Positions 1 to 6,897 of a stretch of DNA of 13,707 bases are shown here, piece after piece. The number at the start of each line of letters is the position of its first letter. The stretch's first letter is position 1. The stretch is taken from NCBI GenBank assembly GCA_903921135.1, contig CAIXOY010000580.1:1-13707 (forward strand), given 5' to 3'. This DNA is from an uncultured Gammaproteobacteria bacterium (GTDB lineage Bacteria; Pseudomonadota; Gammaproteobacteria; Pseudomonadales; UBA5518). The notes under the pieces were generated by a model that saw only the letters and a program-made list of their open reading frames with translations, did not search any database and had not been told where the DNA came from. The position numbers were made by a program, and so were the translations under genes.

Positions 1-1525
1 AGCCGCCCGCTTTCCAGCCCTCGGCATAGCGCAGATAGGCGTTCAGCGAATCGGTGAAGCTCCAGGAGAGCGTTACCGTGGGGGCGAAATTGCTCCAGTC
101 CTCGTCACCCTCGCCATAGCCGTAGCTCTCGGGATGGTCGACGTATTGCTCCTTTTTCTCCTCGGTCCAGCGCGCGCCGAGCGTGACGGTCAGGCGATCG
201 TCAGCGATCTGCGGTTTCCAGTCGAGCTGCCCGAAGACGGCCTTCGCCTCGCTGTCGAGACCGTACGCATTGCTGCTGCCCGGCGCACCGAACTCGGCAA
301 AGAAGTTGATCGGGTTGAAGACGTCTGCGCTCTCCTCGAACCAGTACACGCCGACCACGTAGTTCACGCGGTCGGTGTTGCCCACGATCTGGAACTCCTG
401 CGAGGTCTGGTCGTAGTCGATGAAGCGCGCGGAGTGGAAGAGATCAATGGGCGAACCGTCGAGATCGAGATAGTCCTCCCACGAGAGCTCGCGGTAGGAG
501 GTGATCGACTTCAGCGTCACATCGCCCAGGAAGCCCACGTCACCCAATGCGTAATCAATGTGCAGGGCGTGGCCGTCGATCTCGGACTTCTCGAAGCGGG
601 ACTCGTCGTTGCTCAGACTGTCCGGGAATTTGTCGTCAGGCTGGATGTAGGGCGAGAGCAATGCGCCGAAACCGAGGCCAGGGTCATCAACCGCCGTCAG
701 CACGCTCGCCGAAGGCAGCTGGTCCTTGTCGCTGAAGTCATAGGAATAGCGCACGCTGAGTGCGTCGCTGACGTCCAGAAGCAAGGCGATACGGCCGGCA
801 TCGGTGTCAAGGTTGGCGAACTCGTCGCTCGAGGGCGGACCGGCGAACATCGGGATTCCCACGGGATCTGCAACGTTCTTGGTGAAGCCGTCGCGCTCTT
901 CATGCTGCAGCGTGATGTTGGCGCTCAGCTTGCCGAGGCCCTCGCCCACCTCGCCAAGCGCCGCAGTGTCGACGCTCGCAAGCACGCGTTTGTAACCTTC
1001 GTTGCCAATGCTGCCGACCACGCGCCCGCCGAATTCACCGGAGGGCTTGCGCGATACCAGGTTGATCGCACCACCCACCGTGTTCTTGCCGTAGAGCGAA
1101 CCCTGCGGACCGCGCAGCACTTCGATCCGCTCGAGATCAGCGACGTCGAAGATGCCGCCCAGGTTCTTGCCGATGAAGGCGCCATCCAGATAGAGGCCGA
1201 CCGTGGGCTCCCAGGTGACGGCGGGGTTGATGGTGACAGAGCCACGGATCGCCACAGTGGCGCCGGTCGAGCCGCCCGGCGAGGGGTTGATCTGCACGTT
1301 CGGCACGAAACCGCTCAGCTCGCCGATATCGGAAATACCTTGCTGCTCCAGATCGGCCGCGCTGAAGGCGGTGACGGCGATCGGCGCGTCCTGCAGCGAT
1401 TGCTCGCGCTTCTGGGCCGTGACGACGATCTCCTCGAGCCCGCCCTGCTGGGCGTGTGCGGGCAAAGAGACGGCGCTGGCGAGGGCGATGGCGAGAGCGA
1501 GGGGGGTGTGGCGAAGGGGCATCAT
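1..1525 (-). CDS. TonB-dependent outer-membrane receptor, N-terminal part (truncated by window edge)
   Basis: Partial gene: 508 codons from the ATG at 1525 leftward, open to the window edge. Complete receptors of this family usually have roughly 700-800 residues, so the end of the barrel is missing. The start has two adjacent Met codons; AGGAG (1531-1535) lies 5 bases before the first. Residues 1-25 form a signal peptide ending in Ala-His-Ala, with cleavage likely before Gln26. A TonB-box-like stretch EEIVVTA (31-37) is followed by a plug domain (about 45-155) with the typical VLRGPQGSLYGKNTVGGAIN pattern, then alternating aromatic beta-strand segments of the barrel. The family imports large or scarce ligands across the outer membrane using TonB energy. 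Here it sits downstream of oxygenase genes on the same strand, so uptake of the pathway substrate is an inference; the ligand is not readable. The 177-base gap before it leaves open whether it has its own promoter. Confidence 0.95.
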   Translation of the reverse strand, partial: MMPLRHTPLALAIALASAVSLPAHAQQGGLEEIVVTAQKREQSLQDAPIAVTAFSAADLEQQGISDIGELSGFVPNVQINPSPGGSTGATVAIRGSVTINPAVTWEPTVGLYLDGAFIGKNLGGIFDVADLERIEVLRGPQGSLYGKNTVGGAINLVSRKPSGEFGGRVVGSIGNEGYKRVLASVDTAALGEVGEGLGKLSANITLQHEERDGFTKNVADPVGIPMFAGPPSSDEFANLDTDAGRIALLLDVSDALSVRYSYDFSDKDQLPSASVLTAVDDPGLGFGALLSPYIQPDDKFPDSLSNDESRFEKSEIDGHALHIDYALGDVGFLGDVTLKSITSYRELSWEDYLDLDGSPIDLFHSARFIDYDQTSQEFQIVGNTDRVNYVVGVYWFEESADVFNPINFFAEFGAPGSSNAYGLDSEAKAVFGQLDWKPQIADDRLTVTLGARWTEEKKEQYVDHPESYGYGEGDEDWSNFAPTVTLSWSFTDSLNAYLRYAEGWKAGG

Positions 1526-1669
1526 GGGAACTCCTGATTCGATATGACGATCGCCGCGTCGTGCTATGGAGCGGCCGGCGGGCAGTGTATGCCCCCGGGA
1601 CGCAGCATGCGATGCCCACGAGTTACAGCGCATTAATGGGGCAGGGGGCAGGATGACCTGAACAGGCAG

Positions 1670-1693
1670 CCGTATGTGCTGCGCCCCATACGG
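1670..1693 (-). other. Stem-loop just after the rubredoxin gene
   Basis: Two perfect 7-base arms, CCGTATG (1670-1676) and CATACGG (1687-1693), flank a 10-base loop. In the minus-strand transcript the hairpin begins 9 bases after the rubredoxin stop codon. No run of U follows it, so it is not a classical intrinsic terminator; it could be an mRNA 3' stabilising structure or processing site between the P450-rubredoxin genes and the receptor gene. The rest of 1526-1702 shows no gene and no convincing promoter to my eye. Confidence 0.35.
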
Positions 1694-1702
1694 GCGCGTC
1701 GC

Positions 1703-1867
1703 CTACCACTCCTGAAGTTCGAAGGCCGCCTTGTCGTTGCCACAATCGGGGCAGCACCAGTTTTCGGGGACGTCCTCCCAGCGCGTGCCGGGGGCGATCC
1801 CGTGCTCGGGCATGCCGGCGGCCTCGTCGTAGACGAAGCCGCAGAACACGCAGATCCAGCGCTTCAC
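1703..1867 (-). CDS. Rubredoxin, 54 aa, translationally coupled to the P450
   Basis: Small one-iron electron carrier. The 54-residue reading from a GTG start gives MKRWICVFCGFVYDEAAG..., with the two rubredoxin knuckles CVFCG (Cys6, Cys9) and CPDCG (Cys39, Cys42) and the conserved aromatic residues, so Fe(SCys)4 binding is expected. Length matches the usual 50-60 residues. I chose the GTG at 1867 because it shares GTGA with the stop codon of the preceding P450 gene (4-base overlap) and gives exactly a rubredoxin N terminus; upstream ATG codons in this frame only add P450-antiframe sequence. Rubredoxins classically feed AlkB alkane hydroxylases; here the coupling suggests the partner is the adjacent P450 (inference). 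No rubredoxin reductase is seen in the window. Confidence 0.95.
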   Translation of the reverse strand: MKRWICVFCGFVYDEAAGMPEHGIAPGTRWEDVPENWCCPDCGNDKAAFELQEW

Positions 1868-3057
1868 CGCGGATCCCAGACGAGTGGCAGGTAGCGCAGG
1901 CAATTGGCCTTGCCCGGCACCGCAACAGGAGTTTCGCCTTCCTTCACGCGGAAGTGCGGAATGCGCTTGAGCCACTCGTGCAGAAAAACGCGAAGCTCGG
2001 TGCGCGCAAGGAAGGCACCCACGCACTGGTGCGCGCCGCGCCCGAACACCAGCGTCTTCTTGTCGCCTCGCCGGAAATCCACCGTCAAGGGGTCCGTGAA
2101 CCGCGTGGGGTCTATCCCGCCGGCGGAGGTCGGGATGAGGATGCAGTCGCCTTCCTTCATGGCCACGCCCTTGTACTCCAGATCCTGGGCCACAACCCGG
2201 GCGATGTTGGCTATGTGAAAGCGGCGCATGAGCTCCTCGAGAGCGTCGTTGATCAACGCGGGATCGTCGAGCAGTTGCTGCCGGTGAACCGGATTGTCGG
2301 CCAGGAAGCGGGTGATGAAACCCAGCATCGAGGCAACCGTATCAAGCCCCGCCGCGATCAATACCGAACCGAAACTCACAATCTCGTCATCGCTGAACGG
2401 GCGCCCGCCCTCGATGCGCGCCCTGAGAATCGCACTGAAAATATCATCGCCCGGGGTGGCGCGCCGCTCCGGCATCACGCGGTTGGCGATGTAGTCGTTC
2501 ACGCGCTGGAAGGCACCCTGCTGCACTGCAGGATCCACCGAGCGCACGATGTCTTCCGATATGCCCATCAGGTAGGGCGTGTCCTCGCTCGGAAGGCCCA
2601 TGAGGCTCATGACGATGATAATCGGCATCCTGAGCCCGAACTCGCGCACGAACTCGCACTCGCCGCGGACCTCGAAACTGTCCATCAGCTCGTGTGTCAG
2701 TTTTCGCGCGACATCCTCGAGATTGCGCACGGACTTGGGGCTGAAAAACGGCGCAAGCACCTGACGGGCATCCGCGTGGAGATCACCGTCCCACTCGATC
2801 AGCGTGAGCGTGATCGGCATGGGCGGAACCGTCTGGTGACGACTCGAAAAACGCGCGGGATCCCCCAGGATCGCCGCCATATCGTCGAAGCGGGTAGCGA
2901 CCCAGTGCCCACCGTGGCGCGGCGTCCAGAAGATGTCAGGTTCACGGTGAAGGGCCGCGAAATGGGCATAGACGTCGCTTTCGCCTCGCATGTCGGCGAA
3001 ATCGAAATCACGGACCAGTGCCGGGGGTACATGCAGAGGGATCGTCTGGCTGTTCAT
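1864..3057 (-). CDS. Cytochrome P450, bacterial soluble type
   Basis: A 397-residue haem monooxygenase, normal length for a soluble bacterial class I P450; no membrane anchor or signal peptide. Key motifs are all present: I-helix AAGLDT (235-240) with the acid-alcohol pair Asp239-Thr240 for oxygen activation, the ExxR pair ELMR (275-278), and the haem-ligand loop FGRGAHQCVG with Cys345. The C-helix contains His94 and Arg98, expected haem-propionate contacts. The likely job is regiospecific hydroxylation of a hydrophobic substrate; the I-helix and loop resemble the CYP101-like group of terpene/steroid hydroxylases, but a CYP family cannot be assigned by eye. The start ATG at 3057 has only a weak ribosome site; it follows the dehydrogenase stop by 33 bases. 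Its stop overlaps the rubredoxin start, implying stoichiometric co-expression of enzyme and electron donor. Confidence 0.96.
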   Translation of the reverse strand: MNSQTIPLHVPPALVRDFDFADMRGESDVYAHFAALHREPDIFWTPRHGGHWVATRFDDMAAILGDPARFSSRHQTVPPMPITLTLIEWDGDLHADARQVLAPFFSPKSVRNLEDVARKLTHELMDSFEVRGECEFVREFGLRMPIIIVMSLMGLPSEDTPYLMGISEDIVRSVDPAVQQGAFQRVNDYIANRVMPERRATPGDDIFSAILRARIEGGRPFSDDEIVSFGSVLIAAGLDTVASMLGFITRFLADNPVHRQQLLDDPALINDALEELMRRFHIANIARVVAQDLEYKGVAMKEGDCILIPTSAGGIDPTRFTDPLTVDFRRGDKKTLVFGRGAHQCVGAFLARTELRVFLHEWLKRIPHFRVKEGETPVAVPGKANCLRYLPLVWDPR

Positions 3058-3090
3058 GCGCGGTTCCGTGGTGGATTGGCGGCGATGTGC

Positions 3091-3825
3091 TCAGGCCGTC
3101 GATGCGCCATCAATGGCGTACTCGGCTCCGGAAATGTAGGCGCTCTCGTCCGAGAGCAGAAACTGCACCAGTTGAGCCACTTCCTGCGGTGTGCCGCCCC
3201 GACCTGTGGGCGTGAGCGAGCGCCCGATCTCGTCCATGGCCTCGCCGAGGGCTTCGGTCATCGGTGTACGGATATAGCCCGGCAAGACGGAATTGACGCG
3301 GATGTTGTCGCCCACGAACTCGAGCGCGGCGATGCGGCTCAGCCCGCGTACTGCCCACTTGGTGGCAGCATAGGCACCTATGCCAGCAAAGGGCCGCACC
3401 GCCACGCTGGAGGAAAGGTTGACGATGGAGCCGCCACCCGCGGCGCGCAGCAGCGGCAGCGCGTGTTTCATGCCGAGCATGGGGCCGAGCTGGTTGATCT
3501 CGAAACTGCGTGTGATCTGCTCCACTGTGAGTTCGGAAAGCGTGCCCGGCTGCATGATGCCTGCGTTGTTGACCAGGCCGTCCAGACCTCCGAAACGCTC
3601 ACGTGCCGTCTCGAAGAAGTCGATCCAGTCAGGCTCACGGCTCACGTCCAGCCTGGCGAAACAGGCGCTATCGCCCAAATGGGCAGCGAGCGCTCTGCCC
3701 TCGTCTTCCAGAATGTCGCCCAGCATCACGCGCGCGCCCTCCGCCACAAAGAGCCGCGCCTCGGCCTCGCCCATGCCACGGGCGCCGCCACTGATCGCGA
3801 TCACCTTGCCTTGAAGCCTGCCCAT
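3091..3825 (-). CDS. Short-chain dehydrogenase/reductase, 3alpha(20beta)-hydroxysteroid dehydrogenase-like
   Basis: A 244-residue classical SDR that interconverts an alcohol and a ketone using a nicotinamide cofactor. It has the Rossmann glycine motif GGARGMG (13-19), Asp37 at the end of beta-2 favouring NAD(H), Asp60, NNAG (86-89), and the catalytic tetrad Asn111, Ser139, Tyr152, Lys156 (YAATK). The C-terminal half ends in SGAEYAIDG, common in this family. The overall pattern (opening GRLQGKV, GGARGMG, GDILEDEG) recalls mycobacterial and streptomycete 3alpha(20beta)-hydroxysteroid dehydrogenases, from memory. A 29-residue upstream extension exists from an ATG at 3912, but the ATG at 3825 has GGAGG (3833-3837) 7 bases before it and begins exactly at the SDR fold, so I use it. 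The likely substrate is the alcohol made by the adjacent P450 (inference). The 126 bases upstream, to the NTF2-like gene, hold no gene. Confidence 0.95.
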   Translation of the reverse strand: MGRLQGKVIAISGGARGMGEAEARLFVAEGARVMLGDILEDEGRALAAHLGDSACFARLDVSREPDWIDFFETARERFGGLDGLVNNAGIMQPGTLSELTVEQITRSFEINQLGPMLGMKHALPLLRAAGGGSIVNLSSSVAVRPFAGIGAYAATKWAVRGLSRIAALEFVGDNIRVNSVLPGYIRTPMTEALGEAMDEIGRSLTPTGRGGTPQEVAQLVQFLLSDESAYISGAEYAIDGASTA

Positions 3826-3951
3826 GCGCGCACCTCCGGTTAATCCGGCCAGCCTGACAGCGGAGACCAGCGGGAACAACCGCGGCGGGACGGGGCGGGT
3901 GTGATCAGGCAAGAGAGGCTGCGCGGCTGGACAAGAGCGCCCGCAGCTGCC

Positions 3952-4530
3952 TCAGCTCGCTGCGGAATGCAGAGAAGCAACCCGGCGCAGGGCGGCATTG
4001 AGCTCGCCCCAATCGTCTTCGCGACCGTCACCGATGGTGGCCACAGCACTGGTGACACCGAGCGCTCCCACGGACCAGTCGGCAGTGTCCGGGTAGTTCC
4101 TTACCCAGTCGTAGACCAGACGCCTGAAGGCAATACGCCAGACACCGCCCCGGCATTCGAGTCGATCGTGATAACGGGCACCGAACACGCAGTCGTGAGC
4201 GCTGCCATCTTCACGGCGCAGTCGGTGCCAGGCCGTGAGGTAGGCCTCGCTGATCGCGGTGTGGCCGTCGATCTCGAGCAAGACGTTGCCCAACTGGTGG
4301 TGCGTGGCTTCGCAGCCGCCCGCCGCGAGGCTGTCGCAGATCACGTCGGCGAAAGCGTGACCATTGCCGTTAAAGATGCCGTACTCGACCCCTGCCTCGG
4401 GCCAGAAACTGGCTTTGACCAAATCGGGCTGCCGACGGTCGATGCCGCGGCAGTAGCCGTGAAGGCGCTCGCGGATCGCCTCCCCTGCTTCGATGCGCCG
4501 CAGGCGTTGCTCAATGCTTGCTTCGCTCAT
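3952..4530 (-). CDS. NTF2/SnoaL-like fold protein, possible dehydratase or isomerase
   Basis: A 192-residue protein of the cone-shaped NTF2-like superfamily (SnoaL_4-like). After an N-terminal helix the motif LHGYCRGID gives Tyr26 and Asp31, followed by Trp43, paired His77-His78 in THHQLGN, and a WRIAFRRLVYDW strand (131-142). Tyr and Asp five apart, plus a later His, is the arrangement I recall for the bile-acid 7alpha-dehydratase BaiE and related polar-pocket members, so acid-base dehydration or isomerisation is plausible; non-enzymatic or oxygenase-beta-subunit roles also occur in this superfamily. The start at 4530 has GGGAG (4538-4542) 7 bases upstream; an ATG 27 codons earlier (4611) would place the predicted promoter inside the gene. 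It is the first gene of the leftward operon. Confidence 0.85.
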   Translation of the reverse strand: MSEASIEQRLRRIEAGEAIRERLHGYCRGIDRRQPDLVKASFWPEAGVEYGIFNGNGHAFADVICDSLAAGGCEATHHQLGNVLLEIDGHTAISEAYLTAWHRLRREDGSAHDCVFGARYHDRLECRGGVWRIAFRRLVYDWVRNYPDTADWSVGALGVTSAVATIGDGREDDWGELNAALRRVASLHSAAS

Positions 4531-4561
4531 CGACACGCTCCCGCATCCGGTATGGCGCGGG

Positions 4562-4590
4562 AGTATGTGAGCCCCCGTCGGACGGGGCAA
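4562..4590 (-). promoter_or_regulatory. Candidate sigma-70 promoter for the leftward operon
   Basis: Read on the minus strand: -35 TTGCCC (4585-4590), a spacer of exactly 17 bases, and -10 CATACT (4562-4567), each 4 of 6 to consensus. Transcription would begin near 4555, giving a leader of about 25 bases that still contains the GGGAG ribosome site of the NTF2-like gene. The palindrome at 4573-4587 lies inside the spacer and touches the -35. Judged by eye only. Confidence 0.4.
4573..4587. promoter_or_regulatory. 15-base palindrome in the promoter spacer, candidate operator
   Basis: Perfect inverted repeat CCCCGTC-G-GACGGGG, centred on 4580. Its centre sits between the -10 and -35 of the candidate leftward promoter, the place where a dimeric repressor or a MerR-type activator would bind. 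The one-base centre makes it a poor RNA hairpin, which favours a DNA-binding site. In a GC-rich genome a chance repeat of this length is possible. Confidence 0.4.
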
Positions 4591-4656
4591 TCTCGGCACC
4601 GTTGCAGTCAAGCGCGCGTGCAGCCCGGGACACGACGCCCCGCTTGCCGGCAGCCG

Positions 4657-4722
4657 TTGCCGCCACAGGCTAGGCAGATAGCATCCAAGGGCGCACCCGG
4701 CAGACAGGGCTCCCGTATAAAT
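4657..4722 (+). promoter_or_regulatory. Candidate promoter region for the rightward operon
   Basis: Two weak options. One is TTGCCG (4657-4662), a 16-base spacer and TAGCAT (4679-4684), each 4 of 6. The other is an isolated AT-rich TATAAAT (4716-4722), which would serve as a -10 about 55 bases before the first start codon but has no recognisable -35. An 8-base palindrome ATCGCGAT (4721-4728) abuts the second. Nothing else was recognised in the divergent region 4531-4777. Confidence 0.25.
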
Positions 4723-4777
4723 CGCGATCTCTGCGGGTCAGCTTCGTCCATTCCACCTGCGTGAGACCGGATTGCAC

Positions 4778-5926
4778 ATGGGACTCGTCGTCGACAACTT
4801 TCCTGCCGCATGCCTTCCGTCTGCGGCAGAGGCGCTGCGCGCACCCTTGCGCGCGTTCCTGACGGCAACGTTGGGCGGCAGACCAGCGCACGAGAGAGCC
4901 CGGACATGGACCGGATTCGACCGGGAGTTCAGCCGCAAGCTGGGTGAGCAGGGCTGGCTCGGCATCACCTTCCCGCGCGAATACGGCGGAGGCGGCATGG
5001 ATGCCTTCGCGCGCTTCGTGCTGGTCGAGGAGTTGCTCGCCGCGGGCGCGCCGATCGCCGCTCACTGGATCGGGGATCGGCAGAGTGGTCCGCTGCTGCT
5101 GCGATTCGGCACCGAGGAGCAACGCCGCGTCCACCTGCCGCGCATCTGTCGTGGCGAGGTCGTTTTCTGCATCGGCATGAGCGAACCCGGCGCGGGCTCC
5201 GACCTCGCGAGCGTGCGCACCCGGGCAACGCCGCACGCGGGCGGATGGCTGCTGAACGGGGCCAAGGTATGGACCACGTACGGTCACAAGTCCGATTACA
5301 TGATCGCGCTCGTCCGCACCTCCGGCAAACCGGAAGACAGGCAGCAAGGCCTCTCGCAGTTCATCATCGACCTCAGGCTGCCGGGAATCTCGGTGCGTCC
5401 CATCGCCCTTGGCACCGGGGACGCGGATTTCAGTGAGTTCCACTTCGAGGATGTGCGGCTCGGCGCAGACGCACTTGTCGGACATGAGGGCAACGGCTGG
5501 GCGCAAGTGAACGCCGAACTTGCCTTCGAGCGCGGCGGTCCGGAGCGTATCTATTCCAGCCTGGTACTGCTGGAACAGTGGGCGGCTCAGATCGGTGATG
5601 ACGCCGACGACAGCGAGCGCCTCGGCCGCCTGCTCGCACGGCTCGCACCCCTGCGAGCAATGTCGCTCTCCATCACCGGCAGCCTTGCGCGCGGAGAGTC
5701 CCCGATCACGGAAGCCGCGCTCTTCAAGGACGCGGGCACCTCATTCGAGCAATCCGTGCCGCAACTCGTCGCCGAGTCCATCGCGGCGCATCCGGAGCGC
5801 ATGCACGCGCCGGAACTGCTGCGCACACTGGCTTTCCTGATGCAACTGAACCACGTCTTCTCGTTGCGCGGCGGCACGCGGGAGATCCTGCGCGGCATGA
5901 TTGCCCGCGGACTGGGGCTGCGCTGA
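4778..5926 (+). CDS. Acyl-CoA dehydrogenase, larger (likely catalytic) subunit of a heteromeric enzyme
   Basis: A 382-residue flavoprotein of the acyl-CoA dehydrogenase fold, full length for the family. It has the N-terminal helical domain with WLGITFPREYGGGG (60-73), the FAD/substrate loop CIGMSEPGAGSDLAS (131-145), WTTYG (165-169), and the C-terminal GGTREILRGMIARGLGL (365-381). Glu251, in the FERGG segment, sits where isovaleryl-type members keep their catalytic base; this alignment is by eye. The reaction would be alpha,beta-desaturation of an acyl-CoA. The immediately overlapping second dehydrogenase gene suggests an alpha2-beta2 enzyme like the FadE pairs of steroid side-chain degradation. 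The ATG at 4778 was chosen; a TTG two codons earlier (4772) is possible, and neither has a strong ribosome site. First gene of the rightward operon. Confidence 0.92.
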   Translation: MGLVVDNFPAACLPSAAEALRAPLRAFLTATLGGRPAHERARTWTGFDREFSRKLGEQGWLGITFPREYGGGGMDAFARFVLVEELLAAGAPIAAHWIGDRQSGPLLLRFGTEEQRRVHLPRICRGEVVFCIGMSEPGAGSDLASVRTRATPHAGGWLLNGAKVWTTYGHKSDYMIALVRTSGKPEDRQQGLSQFIIDLRLPGISVRPIALGTGDADFSEFHFEDVRLGADALVGHEGNGWAQVNAELAFERGGPERIYSSLVLLEQWAAQIGDDADDSERLGRLLARLAPLRAMSLSITGSLARGESPITEAALFKDAGTSFEQSVPQLVAESIAAHPERMHAPELLRTLAFLMQLNHVFSLRGGTREILRGMIARGLGLR

Positions 5927-6897
5927 TGGACACCCTGCTGATCGACGCCTTCTCGGCACTGCTGTCCAGCCACTGCAGCAGCGCCACCGTCCGCGCGACA
6001 GAAAGCGGTGCCGACTGTGGCGAACTGCAACAAGCAATCACGCAGGCGGGATTCCTCGACGCCCTGGTCCCGGAAGACGCAGGCGGCGCCGGGCTGGCGG
6101 TGTCCGAGGTGTTCCCTCTCGTGATGGCCTGTGGTGAACATCTGCTGCCACTGCCCTTCGCAGAGACGATGGTGGCACGCGCGCTGCTCCACTCGCGCGG
6201 GGCACTGGCCCCAGAAGATGCGCGGATCGTGCTGGCAGCGGGCGGCCCGCTGTTGCCGCAGAGCGGCACGGCTACACATGCGCTGCTCGCGACCGACGGG
6301 GAGTGGCGGCTCTTGCCAATGCGAGAGGCAGAGAGCCTCTTCCGCCTGCCACTCCGGCTACCGGACCTGTCGGCAGCGCCAGTGCTGCGCGTGGCGGCTG
6401 GCGAGACGGAGTTGCTCGTCTGCGCCGCGGCCATCACCGCAGCACTGATGGCCGGTGCAATGAAACGCGTGCTCGCGATGACGCTCGCCTACATCGGGCA
6501 GCGCGAGCAGTTCGGCCGCAAGCTCGGGCAGTTCCAGGCGGTTCAGCAGCAAGCGGCGGTGCTTGCGGAACAGGCGCTCTCGGTCGAGGTGTCGGCGCGG
6601 ATCGGGTTTGGCGGCACCGCCTTCACGCTGAGCCGCAGCGCCATGGCGAAGACCCGCGCTTGCGAGGCTGCTCACCAGGTCTGTGACATTGCCCACGCGC
6701 TGCACGGTGCCATCGGCGCCACGTTCGAGTACGAACTGCATCTCTTCACGCGGCGCATCAAACACTGGCAACTTGCCTTCGGCGGCGAGGCCTACTGGGC
6801 GCGACGGCTCGCGGGAGCGTACCTCGGGCACGAGCCGCGCCACGCGATCGACTTCCTGCGCTTCGAGCTCGACGAATCGCCGGAGCAGAGCATATGA
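5926..6897 (+). CDS. Acyl-CoA dehydrogenase, short partner subunit
   Basis: A 323-residue acyl-CoA dehydrogenase-fold protein, about 60 residues shorter than usual. The N-terminal part keeps a VPEDAGGAGLAVSE loop (48-61); the middle beta domain is much reduced (about 100-165) and lacks the MSEPGAGSD flavin/substrate segment found in its neighbour. The C-terminal domain is intact: REQFGRKLGQFQAVQ (193-207), whose Arg contacts FAD across the dimer in relatives, and HGAIGATFEYELHLFTRRIKHW region (260-281). Its start codon shares one base with the previous stop (TGATG) and its stop overlaps the next start (ATGA), so it should be made together with the larger subunit. I infer a non-catalytic or flavin-supporting half of a heteromer, as in FadE28/FadE29-type pairs; a stand-alone enzyme is less likely. 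Confidence 0.9.
   Translation: MDTLLIDAFSALLSSHCSSATVRATESGADCGELQQAITQAGFLDALVPEDAGGAGLAVSEVFPLVMACGEHLLPLPFAETMVARALLHSRGALAPEDARIVLAAGGPLLPQSGTATHALLATDGEWRLLPMREAESLFRLPLRLPDLSAAPVLRVAAGETELLVCAAAITAALMAGAMKRVLAMTLAYIGQREQFGRKLGQFQAVQQQAAVLAEQALSVEVSARIGFGGTAFTLSRSAMAKTRACEAAHQVCDIAHALHGAIGATFEYELHLFTRRIKHWQLAFGGEAYWARRLAGAYLGHEPRHAIDFLRFELDESPEQSI

Noticed and set aside
134..1537. Plus-strand open frame (467 codons) opposite the TonB-dependent receptor
   Set aside because: The minus strand has signal peptide, TonB box and plug motifs; the plus reading has none.
1954..3843. Plus-strand open frame (629 codons) opposite the P450 and SDR genes
   Set aside because: Spans two well-supported genes on the other strand and their intergenic gap; no recognisable domain.
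3941..3965. CCGCAG/CTGCGG hairpin over the stop of the NTF2-like gene as a terminator
   Set aside because: Only 6 base pairs, overlaps the stop codon, and has no U-run; likely chance in GC-rich sequence.
4592..4607. GGCACC-GTTGCA as a sigma-54 promoter upstream of the divergent genes
   Set aside because: The GG and GC dinucleotides are three bases too close for sigma-54 binding.
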